From NCBI GenBank assembly GCA_003868215.1, contig QWDQ01000026.1, positions 1 through 64,000 on the forward strand: a DNA stretch of 64,000 nt, in the 5' to 3' direction. Below the pieces are notes generated by a model. It had not been told where the DNA came from. It did no database searches and saw nothing but the letters and a program-made list of their open reading frames with translations. Of this stretch, positions 12,232-28,300 are shown one piece after another. The position numbers and the translations under genes were made by a program. This DNA comes from Pseudophaeomoniella oleicola. Lineage: Eukaryota > Ascomycota > Eurotiomycetes > Phaeomoniellales > Phaeomoniellaceae. How positions within the stretch are numbered: position 1 is the first letter of the stretch; each line of letters starts with the position of its first letter.

Positions 12232-15200
12232 AAAAATGTTTAAAAAAATATATTAAATAAATAGATCTTTCTTTTATATATTAAAAATATTAAATATAAA
12301 GATACTCACGTTTAAATATAAAATTTACGATAATAAATATGCGAATTAAAAATTTATTAAACCGTATAAAAACTACGATAATAAATAAAAAGTAATAAAA
12401 GCTAAATATTAAAATTAAAATATAAAAAAGACTTTAATAACGATTTATAAAAAACGAAAAAAAAAATAAATTATTTTTAAAAAAAAGATTTAATATAATA
12501 ATTTATATTTATTAAGATATTTTGAACTAGATAGTTTAATACGAAGTATTAAAAATTATAATAATATTAATAATAAATCTTTTTCTTACGCGGTAGAAGA
12601 AGAAATAATTAATATATTAAAAAAAAATCTTAAATTTTAAATAAAAAAAGAATTCTTAATAATAACGGTTAAAAGATTCGGGAGATTACGGAGATTAAAT
12701 CGTTTTAAGAAACTAAATCTATATAAATATAAAAAACAGCTAATTCAGATATTATTTTTAAAATAATTAAAAAAGAAGAATAAAGAGAAAAAGAATTTTT
12801 AAAAAAAAAAAAATAAAATTAAAAAAAAAAAGAAATTAAGAATTTTAAGAAAAAAAAAAAAAAAAAAAGATTTTAAAAAATTTTTAAATTTTTATTTTAT
12901 TTACGAAAAATATATAAATTTATAAAAAATTTATAATCTAATATCTAACGTTTTCATTCAAGAAAAATGATTATTATTAAATATTAAAAAAAGAACTAAA
13001 AAGAAATAAAAATTAAAATCTTTAAATATTATAATTAAATAAATAAAGAAATTTAAAAAAAAGAAATTAATTAATTAATTAAATTATTAAATCGTAACGT
13101 TAATAAAAATATTTATTATAATTAATATAAATTTATTACCTCCTTTACATCGAGCTTTAAAAGAATAATTAAAAAGAATAAAATTTTAAAAAATATTTAA
13201 ATTATTAATTTCTTTCTAACCGGCTATTTTACGAAATAGAAATTTAAGATTCGTCGGGAATTAAAGTTTTTAAGAAATAATCAAAATATTAAATTTAATA
13301 TAATTTATTAATAAATATTAACGGAATATTATATTAATATAATTACTAAAGAACTGAGTACTGCTGTAAAAAAAGAAAAAAAGAAATTAATTTTAAATAA
13401 AATTAATATTAAAATATTGGAAATTATTATTAAAATTAAAATAAAAGTATTTTACAAATACGATATAATAAAAAAGTTAACTAAAAAGTTATATTAATTT
13501 AATATTCGTCAGGCGAGATTAAACGGTTAAATTAAAACGCGTAATAAAATAATTACGGTAGATTAAAAATATTATTAATTATTTAAAGATATAAATCTTA
13601 ATTTTATTTAAAATAATTTATTTATAAATCGTTATTATATATATTATCGAAAATCGGAATATAAAAATAAAAATAATTATTTTTTTTTAATAAGAAATAT
13701 AGCTACGGAGTATATATATTAAAAAAATTATAAATAATTATATTTAAGATCTAAAGACTCTAATAATAAATGATTTTTAGATTTAAATTTTAAAAAATCG
13801 TAACGAAAATAAATTTATATTTTTATAAAAAAATAAATTAAAACCGATAATATAAAGCGAATAATATAATTTTTAATTATATTTAGAATTAACGTTTAAT
13901 TTATATAAATCTTTGATCTAACGGATAATAATAATAAAGATATAAATTCGAAAAATAAAAGAATTAACGTAATAATAATATAAAATTATCAGCGTGAGAA
14001 ACCGCGAAATAAAAAATTTAAAAAAACTTATTAAATTATAAAAAATAGAATTAAGAAAGAAGTTAAATTATTTAAAAATAAAAATATTTAATTTAAAAGA
14101 TACGTAAATAATTAATAAAATATTATTAATTCTAATAAATTAAAAGCAAATAATAAATAGAAATTAATTATAATTTTAAATTAAAAAATTAAAATAAAAG
14201 ATTAAATCGTTAAGATAATTAAATATTTAATTTAAATTATATAGATCTAGAAATGGAAATAGATTATTAAATATAAAAATATAATTTAGAAATATAAAGA
14301 CTAATTATTAAATATAAAGTTTAAATTAATCTTAAATAAAATAAAAATTATAAATCTTAATTAATTTAAAAAAATTATTTTAAACATCTCGCTAATAAAA
14401 ACTAAAAAAAAAAATAAATAAATTAAAATATTAAAAATAAGAATTACTTTAATTCATTTAATAATATTATTTAAAATTAAAGAAATTATTCTCGAGATTG
14501 AAGAATTTTTATTAAATAAATAAAATATAATTAACGTCTTAATCCGCTTTTCGTTCAGTATCCGGATAAAGTTATTACCGAATATTAATACGATAAAAAT
14601 AAAAAGCAAGCGGATAACGATTTTATTAAATATTAATATAAAACTAGTTTATATATCTATAAATATAATTCGAAATTTAAAATATAAAATAAAAATAATT
14701 AAAATAATAATTAATAATCTCGAAAGTAAGAGTAAGATCTTAAAAATAATAAATAATTTTAAAATTAAATTTTTTAATATTATTATAAAAATGCGAGTCT
14801 GGGTCACGAAAGATATTATTATTAATAAAATAATTATTTTAAAAATAATATATATATATCTAATTAGTTTTTAGCTTAAATATTAAAAAAATAAAAATAT
14901 TTTAAAATCTATCCGAAACGCTTAAGGATTTAAGAATTATTTTAAATATTTAAATAAAAATAACGACCGATATAAAATATATAATCAGTTTTATTATAAA
15001 ATATTAATAAAAGAGATTCGTTTATTATAAAATATATTTTTAAAAAATATAATATTAAAATATTTAAACGAATTATCGATTTTAGAAAGCGATTCGGCGG
15101 AGAGTAATAATAAAATTAATTATTTATATATTTTCGAAACGTAAAATAATTAAGAGAATGAAGATATTTTTTAAATATTACGTTAATAAAATAAAATTTA

Positions 15201-18200
15201 TTTAATTAACGTTTAAACGGCTAAAAAAAGAGTGATTAATAAAATAAAACTAATTAATTAAATAAAAAATAAATCTATCTTCAGATATAATAATTATTAA
15301 AAAGAGAAAATAATTAATAAGAAAATTAAAAAGAATAAATATTAAAAATATAATAAATAAAATAAATAATTTATATTTAAATTCTTTAATATTCCTAAAG
15401 GGTTTAAGTTAAATAAAAAATATTAAAATAAATTAATTATTAATATTAAATTATAATCTAAAAAAAGAGAAGCGTTATTAATTTTATTAAATAATTATAA
15501 AATTATTTTAAGATGATTAATAAATAATATAAGAATTATTAAAAAAAATATAATATTAATATAAGAAATATTAATAATACCGTATAAATCGTAATAACGA
15601 AAGAATCATTAAATATTAAAAATAATAAAAATAAGAATAATAAAAATTCTAAAAAAGAAGAAAGAATTTAATATTTTAAAATTAAAATAAAAATCTTATT
15701 AGAATCTATATTTTAATATTATTAAAAAAAATAATAACGTAAGAATTATTATTAATATTAAATAATTAAATATTATTATTATTAAGAACGGGAATATATC
15801 GCTAAATATTATAAAAATTTTAAAAATTTTTATTAAAAATATTTTTAATATTATAAGAGATTTCCTATTTAAATATAATTAAATAAAATTAATAAAAGTT
15901 TATTATTAATTAATAATTATTTATTATTCTTTTTTCGGATTACTTTAATATACTCGGATTTTATAAGAAGAAACGAATTTAATAAATTAATTTTAATATA
16001 TAATTATTTTTCTAATAAATAGATATAAAATAATATTTATTAATAATTTTAATATTTCTAGATCTAAAATAGATTATAATAAAAAAAAATTATATTAGAA
16101 ATAAAATAATTTATTATAAAATATTTATAATAATTAGATTAACTGCTATATTATTTAAAAAAAATAAATATAATTATTTTAGTATTAAAAATATAATTTT
16201 ATATAAATAAAATCATTATTTTAAGTTACGTATATAATATTTATAAATTATATTCGAACGTGAAGATTATAACGAAGATCCTTAATTAATTTAAATTTAC
16301 GAATAAAATTAAATTTAAGATCTTTCTAGAACTAGTTAAATATTTTTAATAATTATTAAAAAGATTTATATTAAATAATACGTTATTATTTACGATTTTA
16401 AAGAAACATATTAAATTTAAATAATTAGACGAAGCTTAACGGGTTTTTAATAATATAAAACTTAAAATAGCGACAGTATCGGTAATAAAATTATTAAATC
16501 TAAATAAAGATTAAAAGAAAATTATATTTATAATAAATATAAATTTAAATAATTAAGAAATAATTATTATATAGAAAGACTTAAAGACTATTTAATAATA
16601 TATAATTTAATTTACATCAGAATTATAAAATAAAGCGAAAAAAATATATAATATTAAGAAATATAAATATTAAATAATTTATAAAATATTACGCAGATTT
16701 CAGTATTTAATATATAAAATTTATTTTATATTAAAAACTAATATCTAAACGTTAATAATTTAAATTAATTAATTTATAAAAAAACTATTTAAAACGTTAC
16801 TAGTATAATAACTAATATATATTAAAATATATAACTTCGAGATTCGACACGTTAAGAGAATTAAAAACGAAGTAATAAATAATTTATTATAAAGATTAAA
16901 AGAAAATGAAAAAAATAATTTAAAAAAAAAAATAAACTAAAGAATTAAATCGATACGCGTTTAAGATTTATTTAAATACGTATAATTAATACTAAAAAAG
17001 AGTCATCGTTAAAGAATAAATATAATGAAAAATCTATATAAATTATAAAATATTTATTAACGCTAATCAGACTTAAAGATTTAATAAAAAAATAATTTTA
17101 TTTCTTTAAGAATTTAGCAGAATATTTCTTTATAAAGAATTAAGAATTATAAAGAAAAAAGAATATAAATATTCTCTTTTTTTTAATAATAAATAACGCG
17201 GACAGACGGGTATTTATTATTTAAAAAATATATAAATAAACTATTTATTATAAAAGAAAAAAAAATCTTTAATAAAATATTTAAATATTTCTAATAAAAA
17301 GAGATATATTAATAAATTAAGAATTAAATAATTAGCTATTATAAATATTAATTATAAAATAAAATTCATAAGAATAAGTCTAAATATTTTATTTATATAT
17401 CTTTAACGTATAATAAATAATATATCGATATAATTAAATTCTTAAAACGGAGAAGCAGAAACTGCGTAATTATAACGCGATATAATTTAATAAAATATAT
17501 AAAAATCCGGATGCTGAACGTCTTAATCTTAAAAAATATTAAAAAATTTATTTTAAAAAATATTATAACTAGATATAAACTGCTAAAAAAGATTATTTAT
17601 AATAAAGAATTAAAGAATTAGTAAAAGATTAAAGACTTATTAGATATATATAAGATTTAAAACGTTAAAAATATAACGATCTTATTTTATAATATAAAAA
17701 TTAACGAGATTATCGAAAACGATTATAAATCGATATTTAATAAATTATTTAAATTTTCGTAAAAAGAATTATTAAATTAAACGATCTTCTTTTACTAAAT
17801 AATATAAACGGATCGAATAACGATGCGGTTTAATATGAGTTATATTTTAATATATTTAATATATAATCGAGAATATATACTGCCAGTAAATATATTTCTT
17901 AAAACATAAAAAATAAAAAACTAAAATAATATTATTAAAATAAACGAGTTATTAACAGTAAGAACGAAATAATTTATATTAAAAAATAAAATAATAATAA
18001 AAATTAGAAAACGCTTAATAAAAATAAAATAAAATAAAAATAAAAAGTTTTTTAAGAATCACGAAACTCGTTAGAAATCTTTAAAAATAAAAAAATTAAT
18101 ATTAATTCATAATATTAAATTAAATAATAATTACTCGTTTAAATTAATATTTAAATAATTAGGACCCTATCGAGTAGTAATAATTAATTATAAAAAAAAA

Positions 18201-21200
18201 AATTATAAATTAAAAAAAATTAATAAAATATAATTAAAGAATACTTATATAAATAATTAATTAAAAAAATATATTTTAAAAGATAAAACTATTAACGAGA
18301 TTTTATATTTATTATTTATTATATTAAAAGATTACTCTAATAAGAAGAAATCTTTAAAAAAATATTTTAATAATAATAATAAATATTTTATTAATAATGA
18401 AAAATACCTCGAAGATAATAGAATAACGAATAAAAATAATAAAAAATTATAAAATTCGTAACCGTTAAAAGTTATTTTATTAAATAAATAAAGAGAGATA
18501 ATTAAACGATTATTAAAATCTAAAATAATAATTAAAGAGTTCAGAACGATAAGAATCTTAAAATAATAATAACGTAATTTTAAAAAAAAGAATAATAATT
18601 TTAATAATTTAATATAAAAAGAGAGAAAGAGTTTTTAATTAAAAAAAAAATATAAATATAAACGTTAATAGATTTAGTTTTAAAAAGAAATTTAAAAAAA
18701 GAAAAAATAATTTAAAGTAAAATTATTTAAAAAATTTAAAATTCTAAATTATTTAATTAATTAAATCGCGAAACCTCCCGAATAATTATAAATAATCATA
18801 ATAACATCATTATAAGAAGAATTACGGCGGTGAAGATATAATAAAATAAAAATTAATTAAGAAAAGATTAAATTAATAAAAATAATAAAAATAAATATAA
18901 AATCGTTACGTTTTTAATTAATATATTAATAAATTATGATAAGAAATATAAAAATAAAATAAAGAATTACTTATATAGAAATATAAGATTCATTAAAATA
19001 AATTAAAATTAAATGAAATATCCTAATTTTATATAATCGAACGAAGTAAAACTAGAAATAAATAAATAAATAAAAATAAATTTATTTTAAAATAAAAGAA
19101 GAAAAAAGCTAGATTTTAATTTAATAATTAAATAATTTTCTAATTAGCTTAATTAACGACGGTAAGAATAAATAGTAAATATATTAATATTAATAAAGAA
19201 AAGAATAAATAATAAAATTAATAAAAAAATATTATTTTATTAAATATAAATCTTTTTATTTTAATTAATTCTTTTTTTTAATTATATCTTTCTTAAACTA
19301 ATTAATAATTTTAATTTATTAAATATTATTTTTTTTTATTATAAGTATTTATTCTCTATAAATTTATTATAGTTTTAATTTTTTAAATTACGATATTTAT
19401 TTTATTATCTTTTTTATTATTAAATTCTAATAAGAATAATAAGCTAGAATAAAAATTATCGTTTTAAAAAAAATTTAATAAAAATATATTTATAATAATT
19501 ACTTCTAAAATAAGAATTATCGGATAAATCGGAATTATATATATTAAAATTATAAATTTAAATTAGTTTAAAAAACTTCTTATTTAAATCTAAAATAAAT
19601 TAAATTTTATTACTTAAATATACGTTTTTTTAATAATTATTAACGTTTTAATTATATTTTTTCAAGACGTTTCCTATTACGCGTTTAAATTAATAATATA
19701 TATTTCGAATGATAAAGACTTTCTGCGGGAATTAAGAGAAAACTTATATAAAAACTAAATTATAAATTAATAAATTATATTACAAAATGCGTAAGCGACA
19801 TATACGAAAATAAGATAATAAAAATAAAATATATAAAAACGAATTTAAAAAATACTTTATTTAGATATTTAATATTATTTTAACATTTAAAAATTAAACG
19901 TGAATAATACTAAGTATATTATCACGTTATTAAAGAATATAAACTTAGTAGTTAAGAAAATTATAAATATAAAAAAAAATCTCGCTTAGATTATAATAAA
20001 TATATTTATATAAACGATTTAAAACCGTTTATTCGTGAATTAATTATAAAAAGAAATAATCTAATAAATAAAATTAAAAAAATAAAATATCTTAAGCGTT
20101 ATAGATTTTACGTAATAATAATTAAGAAATATTAAAAGTAATAAAATTATAATAATTTAATATTATTTACGAATTATTCAGCGACATATTAATAATCTAA
20201 ATATAAAAATAAAGATAAAGAATAGTCGGTTATTTAAAATAAATTAAAAAAAAATAATTTTTAAAAAAATAAATAAAAGTTTCGCGCTAATTAATGAATA
20301 CTAATATCAGAGAGAGAAGAAAAAACAGAAATTATAAAATATTAATAAAAATAAAACCGTAAGCGTTTAAAAATAAATAAAATAATTAAAAAATTAATAA
20401 AAATTTAAAATAATATTAAATATTTTTATAAATAATTTTATTATATTCTTAAAAGACGGAAATCTAGATATCATAAAATAAAAATAAATAAATATAATAA
20501 TATTTATATTTAATTAATTTCGCTCTCGGATATCGTTTTAATAAATTATAAAAAGAATTTCTGAATTAATATTTTTCTTTATTATTATAAAAATGTTAAA
20601 CTAAGAAATAAGAAAGACTTTATATATTATAAAATCTAAATTAATAAATTTCGAAAATGAAGTTAATCGAATAAATTTAGAATAAGATTAAATATTAAAT
20701 AAAGATTTATATTTTTAATTAATTTTCAAATTAATTAAATAAAAATAAAATTTATTAAATATATTTTAGATTTCTTTATCTTACAGAGATATATTTTCGT
20801 TAGATTAAATATTTATAAATTTATTTTTATTACCCCTTTTAACCGCGATTTAAGATAAAATAGATTTAAATTAATTATTTTTATTTTATATATTAATATA
20901 AATATAATTAAAGCGTAGAATAAAATAAAATATTAATTATAAAAAATTAATTATTATTAAAATAAAAAATATAAAAAATATTTTATTAAAATTAATATCT
21001 TTTAAGAAATTTATAAATATATTTACTTCGATTTCTTCGAGATTTATTATTTTTTAAAATATTTTTTTAAAAAACATCACTCCGACTTCGCGTTTTAGAT
21101 ATTAATTTTTAAATATATTTATTTTTTTCAGCTCTCCCTTAATTTTTTTTTAATATAAAAAAACCTTAACGGAGGATTAAGATAGTATAAATAAAATTAA

Positions 21201-22127
21201 ATATTATTTAAAAAATATTTTAAAATAGTTTTATATAATATTAATTACGGAATAAAGAATAAGAATTATTATATTTAATATTTATTTTTCGAATTAAATT
21301 CTCAGAGTTAATAATAGTTTATATTAATTATTTAATAAAAATATAATATCTTTTTTAGAGATTTAATTAATAAAAAATAATTTTAAAATAATTTTAATTA
21401 ATTTAATAAAATATTAGATATAAATAACTTCTAAAGATTATAAATAAATAAATAATTATTTAAAACTTATAATAAACGATTTTATTATATTTATTTAAAA
21501 TAGTAATTATTAAATAATTATTTATATTAATATTACGCTAAACCGAATTATCTACGCCGATTTTATACATACGTATGAAAAAAGGAATCGGATGGTAATT
21601 AATATATATAAATATCTAAAACAGCTTATAGAATATTATTTATAATAAAATTAATAATAAAGATTAAGTATCGGGATTTTATAATAATAAAATAACGCCA
21701 GAGACTGTAAGATTTTTATAATTAAAAATATTTTTAATTTATCGTTTTACGAAGAAATAAAGAATCTACCGACCGGAAATCTTTAAAGAATTAATATTAT
21801 AAAGGAACTGATAATCTATATTTAGAAAAATTATATAAAAAGAATAAAAATTAATATTTATTATTATAAGTAGATTAAAGATTTAATTATTTAAATTATT
21901 TAAGATTTAAACGTTACTTTTAATTCTAAGAAGTATCGAATATCTGAAAAAAAATAATAAAGAATTAAAAAGAAACGTTTATTAAAATAATAAAATATAA
22001 CGTAATTCTAGAAATAGGAAATAAATTATTAAAGAATTTTTTTTATTATTTAAATATTATTTTCTATATTAATTATTAAAGAATTAAATTTTCTAACGAT
22101 ATAAAAAGACTTAAAAAAGAAGATATA

Positions 22128-22345
22128 TATTAAATTAATTAATTCTTTTTTAATACTATATTATAATTAATTAAATTCCTTAGAATATTAAACTTTTTAA
22201 TTTAAATAAATTAATTAAATATATTTTAAAAGTTCGCTGCCAGACTAATTCAGTAGTAAATAATAAAATAATTTATATATTTATAAAAGGATATACTTTC
22301 TGTACTGTTATTTATAGTATTGGGTTTAGCCCATCTTAATATTTT
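22128..22345 (+). repeat. 3' LTR of the nested retroelement
   Basis: The direct-repeat partner of 12008-12231. Its 5' part is strongly RIP-mutated, whereas its 3' half keeps more G and C (around 22226-22256 and 22318-22335), the reverse of the pattern in the 5' copy. Confidence 0.75.
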
Positions 22346-25300
22346 TAAATACTGTTTTCGTCTAATCTAGAATTAGGACTATCATACCGTGATTTATAAA
22401 TTAATAATATTATACAGCCGCCGGCCTAATTAGGAAAATTATTTATAATAATTAAGATATTTTAGATTATATAAAATACATTTATTTAATCTAAGATCTA
22501 GATTCCCATAAGAATTAATATTGATATTTATAAATTATAAAATATTTCTCTCGACGCTTTCATTCCGTAATAATTTAATTAATATCGTGGTTATATACTT
22601 TATAAAACCGACGAAGTATTTGATAATATTAGATCTTTTTATAATTAATATTATTATACTTATTTTTATTAATATTATTATTTTTGTAGTACTCTTCGTA
22701 AAGAAATATAAAAAATAATCGAGATATAATTAGTTTCTTCGTAATTATTATAGCTTAAAAAGTCAATTTTTATAAAATATAAAAGAAATTCTATATCTTA
22801 TTTATTAAGATGCTCCACCTTTCATTATTTAAATTAATTAAAAGTATATTATAAAGACTAATTATCTTTTTATATAATAATAATTTATTAATTATTTTTT
22901 CTCAACGTATAAGACTGTATTTAATATTATTAATAAATTTTAATTCGAGATCTCTCTTTCTATATAGTTTATAATATATTATGAAAGTCTCATAATAAAA
23001 ATCTACGTTTTTAAAGTTTAAGATATTAATTAGGACCACTGGAGATCTAAGATTAATAATAAATAATAATAACGAATATTCAGATTAATAAGCAGATATT
23101 GCGCGACGAAGAATTATATTATTAAGATAAATATCGAGCAGATAGATCGCCGAAGAATTAAAAATAGACGTAATAATAATTTAAAATATATACAATATAA
23201 TCGTTTTTATTTTTATAGATTCTATTATTGATAGCGCCTCTTCGAGTGTTATTTCGTTAATATATTTAAATATTATTTTATTATAATGAGAGAATGAGGC
23301 AGCTATATTTAATTTTTATATTTTAATTTTAACGAAAAGTATTAATACTGATAGAATATCTTTTTAAAGATATTTTAATTTAGCATAAATTAAACGCTTT
23401 TTATAATAAGTTTTATATATATTTTAAAATACTAAAACTTCACCTTTTCTAAATAAAGACTAGTAGTTTATATCATAAATAGAATTTTAAATAAAATCAT
23501 AATTACTTTCAACGTTATTAAAGATATTAAGAACGATCTCAAGATCCGAAAAAGAAACGTAAAGAAAGTTTAATATATTTAAATCATTAACGAAGCCTTC
23601 GAATTTCTATTAAATTACGGCCGACCATGCCGGACAGACTCAGTAATCACGTAATTTAATAAACTATTAAAAGTTATATATTTTAAGAATAAAGATATCG
23701 GACTTATTTATAATTAATACACGTATAATACAGACTATTATAAACGGGTAAATATATAAAATCTTAATTTAAATCTTTAGCGGGTTCGTCTTTTCCGTAT
23801 TATTATTAAATTCAAAAGACACCGTTACATCAGTAATATAAAAATACTTATAATAATAAATATAATATATTTTTTAATTAAAAATATTCTAACTCGCCTA
23901 TTTAAATTATTATTATAATAATTATGATTAAGGCCTTCTGGAGAATTATTTATTTTAATTATTACGGAATTAATTCTATCTTTGCGAGTATTAATAATAT
24001 TTTTAATAATATTATTTATCTCTATTATATCAATATCGATTATATTAAGATTTAGATTTTAAAGACGTTATAATATACTATTATAAAAATCTATAAAAAT
24101 CACGAATTCGATATATTTAAAATTAAGTTAATAAAAGAAATAGAAATTTAAATAAAAAGATATAAAAAAAAAACTAATAAAGGTTTTTAAAATTTAGAAT
24201 CTCGAAAGTCGTTATATAATATTTTATATAAATAATATCTCCTTCTTAGAGTATTATATTAAATAGATATAAATAAATAATAATAATATATATTTATTTT
24301 ATTTTATTTATATGAAAAAAGATGATTCAGTTATATTTATATATAATTAATAATAATTAAAAAAAACGCTAAATAATGATTTTTCTTTATTTATATTATT
24401 TTTTAATATTTATTTTTTATTTCTATTTTATTTTTATTTTTTAATTCCACCTTCTATCTTCTACTTTCATTAATCTTCCGTTAAGAATACTAATTTCGTT
24501 AATTTTATAATATTATTTTCTTTTTCGAGCAGCCTCTATTGATAAAAAGTAATATTAATAATTAATATTTATAATAAATTAACTATTTTATTAATCTCGA
24601 TTCGGATTGAAAAATATTTATTTATTTTTATTAGTTATAACTCTATTTTAAATTAGTTATTTTTTTTTCCTTTCATACATTTTATTTTTTTAAATCTTTA
24701 ATTAATATATTTATTAAGCCCTTGAGCGCATATAAGATTTTTAAATAACGAGTAGCGTAATTATAAAGAAAATATATCATTTTAAATGATAAAAAATAGA
24801 TTTTAAGATTATTTATATTTATAATAAGTTTTAATAAGTATTATAGATATCTATTTAAGTAAAATATATTATCGAATTCGTTAATAATTTCTTATAAAAG
24901 ACATAAGTTATCTTCTTATATAAATTAATAATTATAGAACTCAGTAAAATTTATTTTTAATATAATTACGATAGAAACTAAAAAGAGATTAATTTATTAA
25001 AATTTTATCTCCGTTTTAACATATAATATAAAAAGATTTAAATCAAATAAAAATTAATTATTTTTAAAAATAACGTATCGAATAAGATTATCATCAAAAT
25101 CATTTTTATAAAAGCGAATATTAATACCTCGAATTAATAAAATATATCTTATGATTTACGCGATATATTATATTTTATTCCGATTAACGCTGATCTTAAA
25201 ATAAATATTTAGAGTGATGGCTAAACCGTTATTAATATTTAAAAAAGTAACGGAAATAAGATTAGTTTATATTTTATAAATATTTTAATTTTCACTGACT

Positions 25301-28300
25301 TTAAGAAGTAATTTTAATTATTTAGTTATAAAACTAATATAATTAGTCAATTTATTTAGAAATCTAAAAAGAAAGTATAAATAAAATAAAATTAAGATTA
25401 AAATTAATAATATAATTAGAAGCTAAAGAAAACGTAAGATTTATTAACATATAAATACGAGATTATAATTAATAAATAATAAAGCGAATAAATATTTTAA
25501 TTTTAAATTAAGATATAAACGCGCTCTTTCGTAATAATAGATTTAGAATCATATATAATATAAAATAAATATTAAAATTAGTAATAGAATTAGTTATTAT
25601 TATAATTAATTAAATCTTATACGTCCTAATCAAGAAATAAATAAATAATAAAAACCAATAATTACTACTATCTCCTATTTATTATATAGATTAGGATAAA
25701 TGATCTGTGAATATTAATTATAATATTTAATAATATACGTATTTACGTAAATAATTATTTAATTAATAATCTAGAACAGTTCTTTATTTAATATTTTTTT
25801 TAAAAATGAAATAGACTCGTTCGAGGAATAAAATATTATAATATTATTTAGATTTTTCTAAGCGTAATATAAATTAGTTAAGTTTTTATATATTAATCTA
25901 AAGTTATTATACTATCTTTTAAAATAAATAATAATGTTCGACTTAATTATGAAAAGAATCGGTAGTTAACGAATTATAATTATTTTATAGATTTAACGTA
26001 TACGTTTAATTAGCGATATATATCGTATTTAATATATTATTTTCAGACTCCGAGCTGGCCTGAGAGAAAAGAAAGAAACGATATAAATAATATAAACAAA
26101 TAAAAAAAAGCATTTTTATAAAAATTTTTTTTCATAACATAAAATGTAAAATAATTATAATTAAATAATTATAATATATTTTCTACTACTTTATTATAAA
26201 GGAAAAGATCGATTATTGATTTTACTTCGTATTATAAATCTAATAAATTACGTGGCCGTGTTTATATAGAACGTCGTTAATATTATTTTTTTTTTAATCT
26301 TTTATTTTATCGTTAGCCGTTTCTTTAAATTTATAAAAAAAGAATAAAAACCTTTAATATTATATATAATTAATATAGATTACGTAATATATTAATAATA
26401 TCAAGAAATAACCTGCGAGATTCATTTAAATAAAAGAAATTATATCGTATACGAATTTAATCTAAAATAATATAAATTAAGATAAATAATTTATATAATA
26501 AAGAATTAAATTTCATTTATATTAATATTAGAAATCGCATATTTAGAATATATAATAAAATAATTATTATATAAAGTCTAGAGCGGTATATATAATAATT
26601 TAATATTTAATTTAAAAATCTTATTATAATCTAGATTTTAATTTATTATTTAACATTCAACTATAACAGTATATAAAAAAGATAACGGAAAGAATAACGG
26701 AATAATATAATATTTTATTTTAAGTAAGAGATATATATTTAAATTTCCGGTTATAATATTCTATTTCAGATAATTATCTTTAATTTATAATAATTTTATT
26801 ATATATACTTTACATCCGCTAGACAGCGCAGTATCGTTATATTAAAATTAAGATTTAAATCTTAATTTTTTTTATTTAAAAAAGCGTATTAAGAACTTTA
26901 TTAATTAAAAATCTAGATTCCGAAGTCTCTAAATACTAAAAAGACGACGATATTATATTTATAAATAAATATTATATTTTATTTTTAAGATTATATCTCG
27001 TTAAGATATCATTTAAAACCTATCTATAATTTTCTATTTTTCGTCAGTATATTAATAAGAATTATTAATTAAATATAATTTTTACTAAATATTAATTTCG
27101 TAATTTATAAAAAATAGATTTTTTTTTAATTAATTGGCTTCTTTAAGTTAAAGGTATAGATAATATATAATTTATATTAGATTTTAAGATTTAAGTATTA
27201 AATTCCGCTAGCGTATATCTATCAGTATTTATAAAATTTAAATAATTATTAGAATTAATGATAAAAAGCGATTTTTTATTTCTATACAACGTATCAGCGT
27301 TTCTTTATCGGAATTATAATATTTTATAATCAACTTTTATCTACAGAGCTAATAGAACGGTATTAATAATTAAATTATTGAATATAAACTATTATTAATC
27401 GTTTCCAGTCTATCGTAACTAAGTTTATTAAAAAATCTAATTTAATTCGGCGTTTTCTGATTACTTAATAACTAGTTATGATTTTCAAATTAGAACGTAT
27501 TTAATATCTAAATAATAAATTTATTTAAAATATATTTCCGCGTATCGATTATATTTATTAATATAAATATATTTTTTTTAATAATACTTTACAGCCTGCA
27601 GTACTATATTATTTTAATAAATAAAAATCAAAAAATCGTTATTAATTTTTTAATTATTAATTTATTATTAATGTTCTTTAAAAGCGTAGATAATTAAGAT
27701 TATTTCTTAAAAAAAATAAATCGATTACGTTTTCGTAAACGTTAAACGATTATATCGTTATTATTAATAATTCGTTTTCGCCTAAGAGTCAGTATATGTA
27801 TCGTAATAATATATATAATTTAAAGATAAAAAATAATATAGTAATTAATTTATTTATAATAAAAACGCGTCAATAGATAGAATTAATAAAAATAATTAAA
27901 ATATAAAGTCTGCGCGAAATAATAATAAATTATTAAAAAAAGATCTAACCCTAAATAATATTATATATTATAAGAAGAAAACGGATGTTATTAAATATAA
28001 TTATAAATAATAAATAATATTAGTTTTTATTATTATTAGACTTTATTTAGACTCTCTAATCCGTAATTAATAATAAACTTAAAAAGATTATATAGATAGA
28101 TTATTATATAATTTATATCTATTTATTTATTACTCTTTATTATATTTATTTAAGGTTAACGGAATTATTTTATAATATATATAAAACTAAAAAATCTATT
28201 TTAGATTTATAAATATTTATTACGCTTATTAAGATCTATTCTAGACGTAATAATAATATATTAATTTTCTATAATAATAATATATTAAATATATTATTAA

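Larger units (their letters stand above)
12008..22345 (+). mobile_element. fossil Ty3/Gypsy-type LTR retrotransposon, nested
   Basis: A dead LTR element inside the giant TIR element, bounded by direct repeats of about 220 bp at 12008-12231 and 22128-22345. It reads on the plus strand: residual translation around 16260-16880 keeps the layout of the end of the Gypsy reverse transcriptase and the following RNase H, including an FLxL..Y block and an HVxGxxNxVxN-like end. A lysine-rich, A-rich stretch upstream (about 12.3-14.5 kb) would suit gag, and integrase would be expected at about 17-18.3 kb. It is thoroughly broken, with many tens of interruptions of RIP type. Because RIP dominates the LTR differences, age cannot be read from them; it is younger than the element it sits in. 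The full length of about 10.3 kb is long for the family. Confidence 0.78.

Noticed and set aside
22521-22718. 65-codon hydrophobic frame inside the AT block
   Set aside because: Its Ile/Leu/Phe-only composition is what random A/T-rich DNA yields. It is the only such frame, with no start context or homology.
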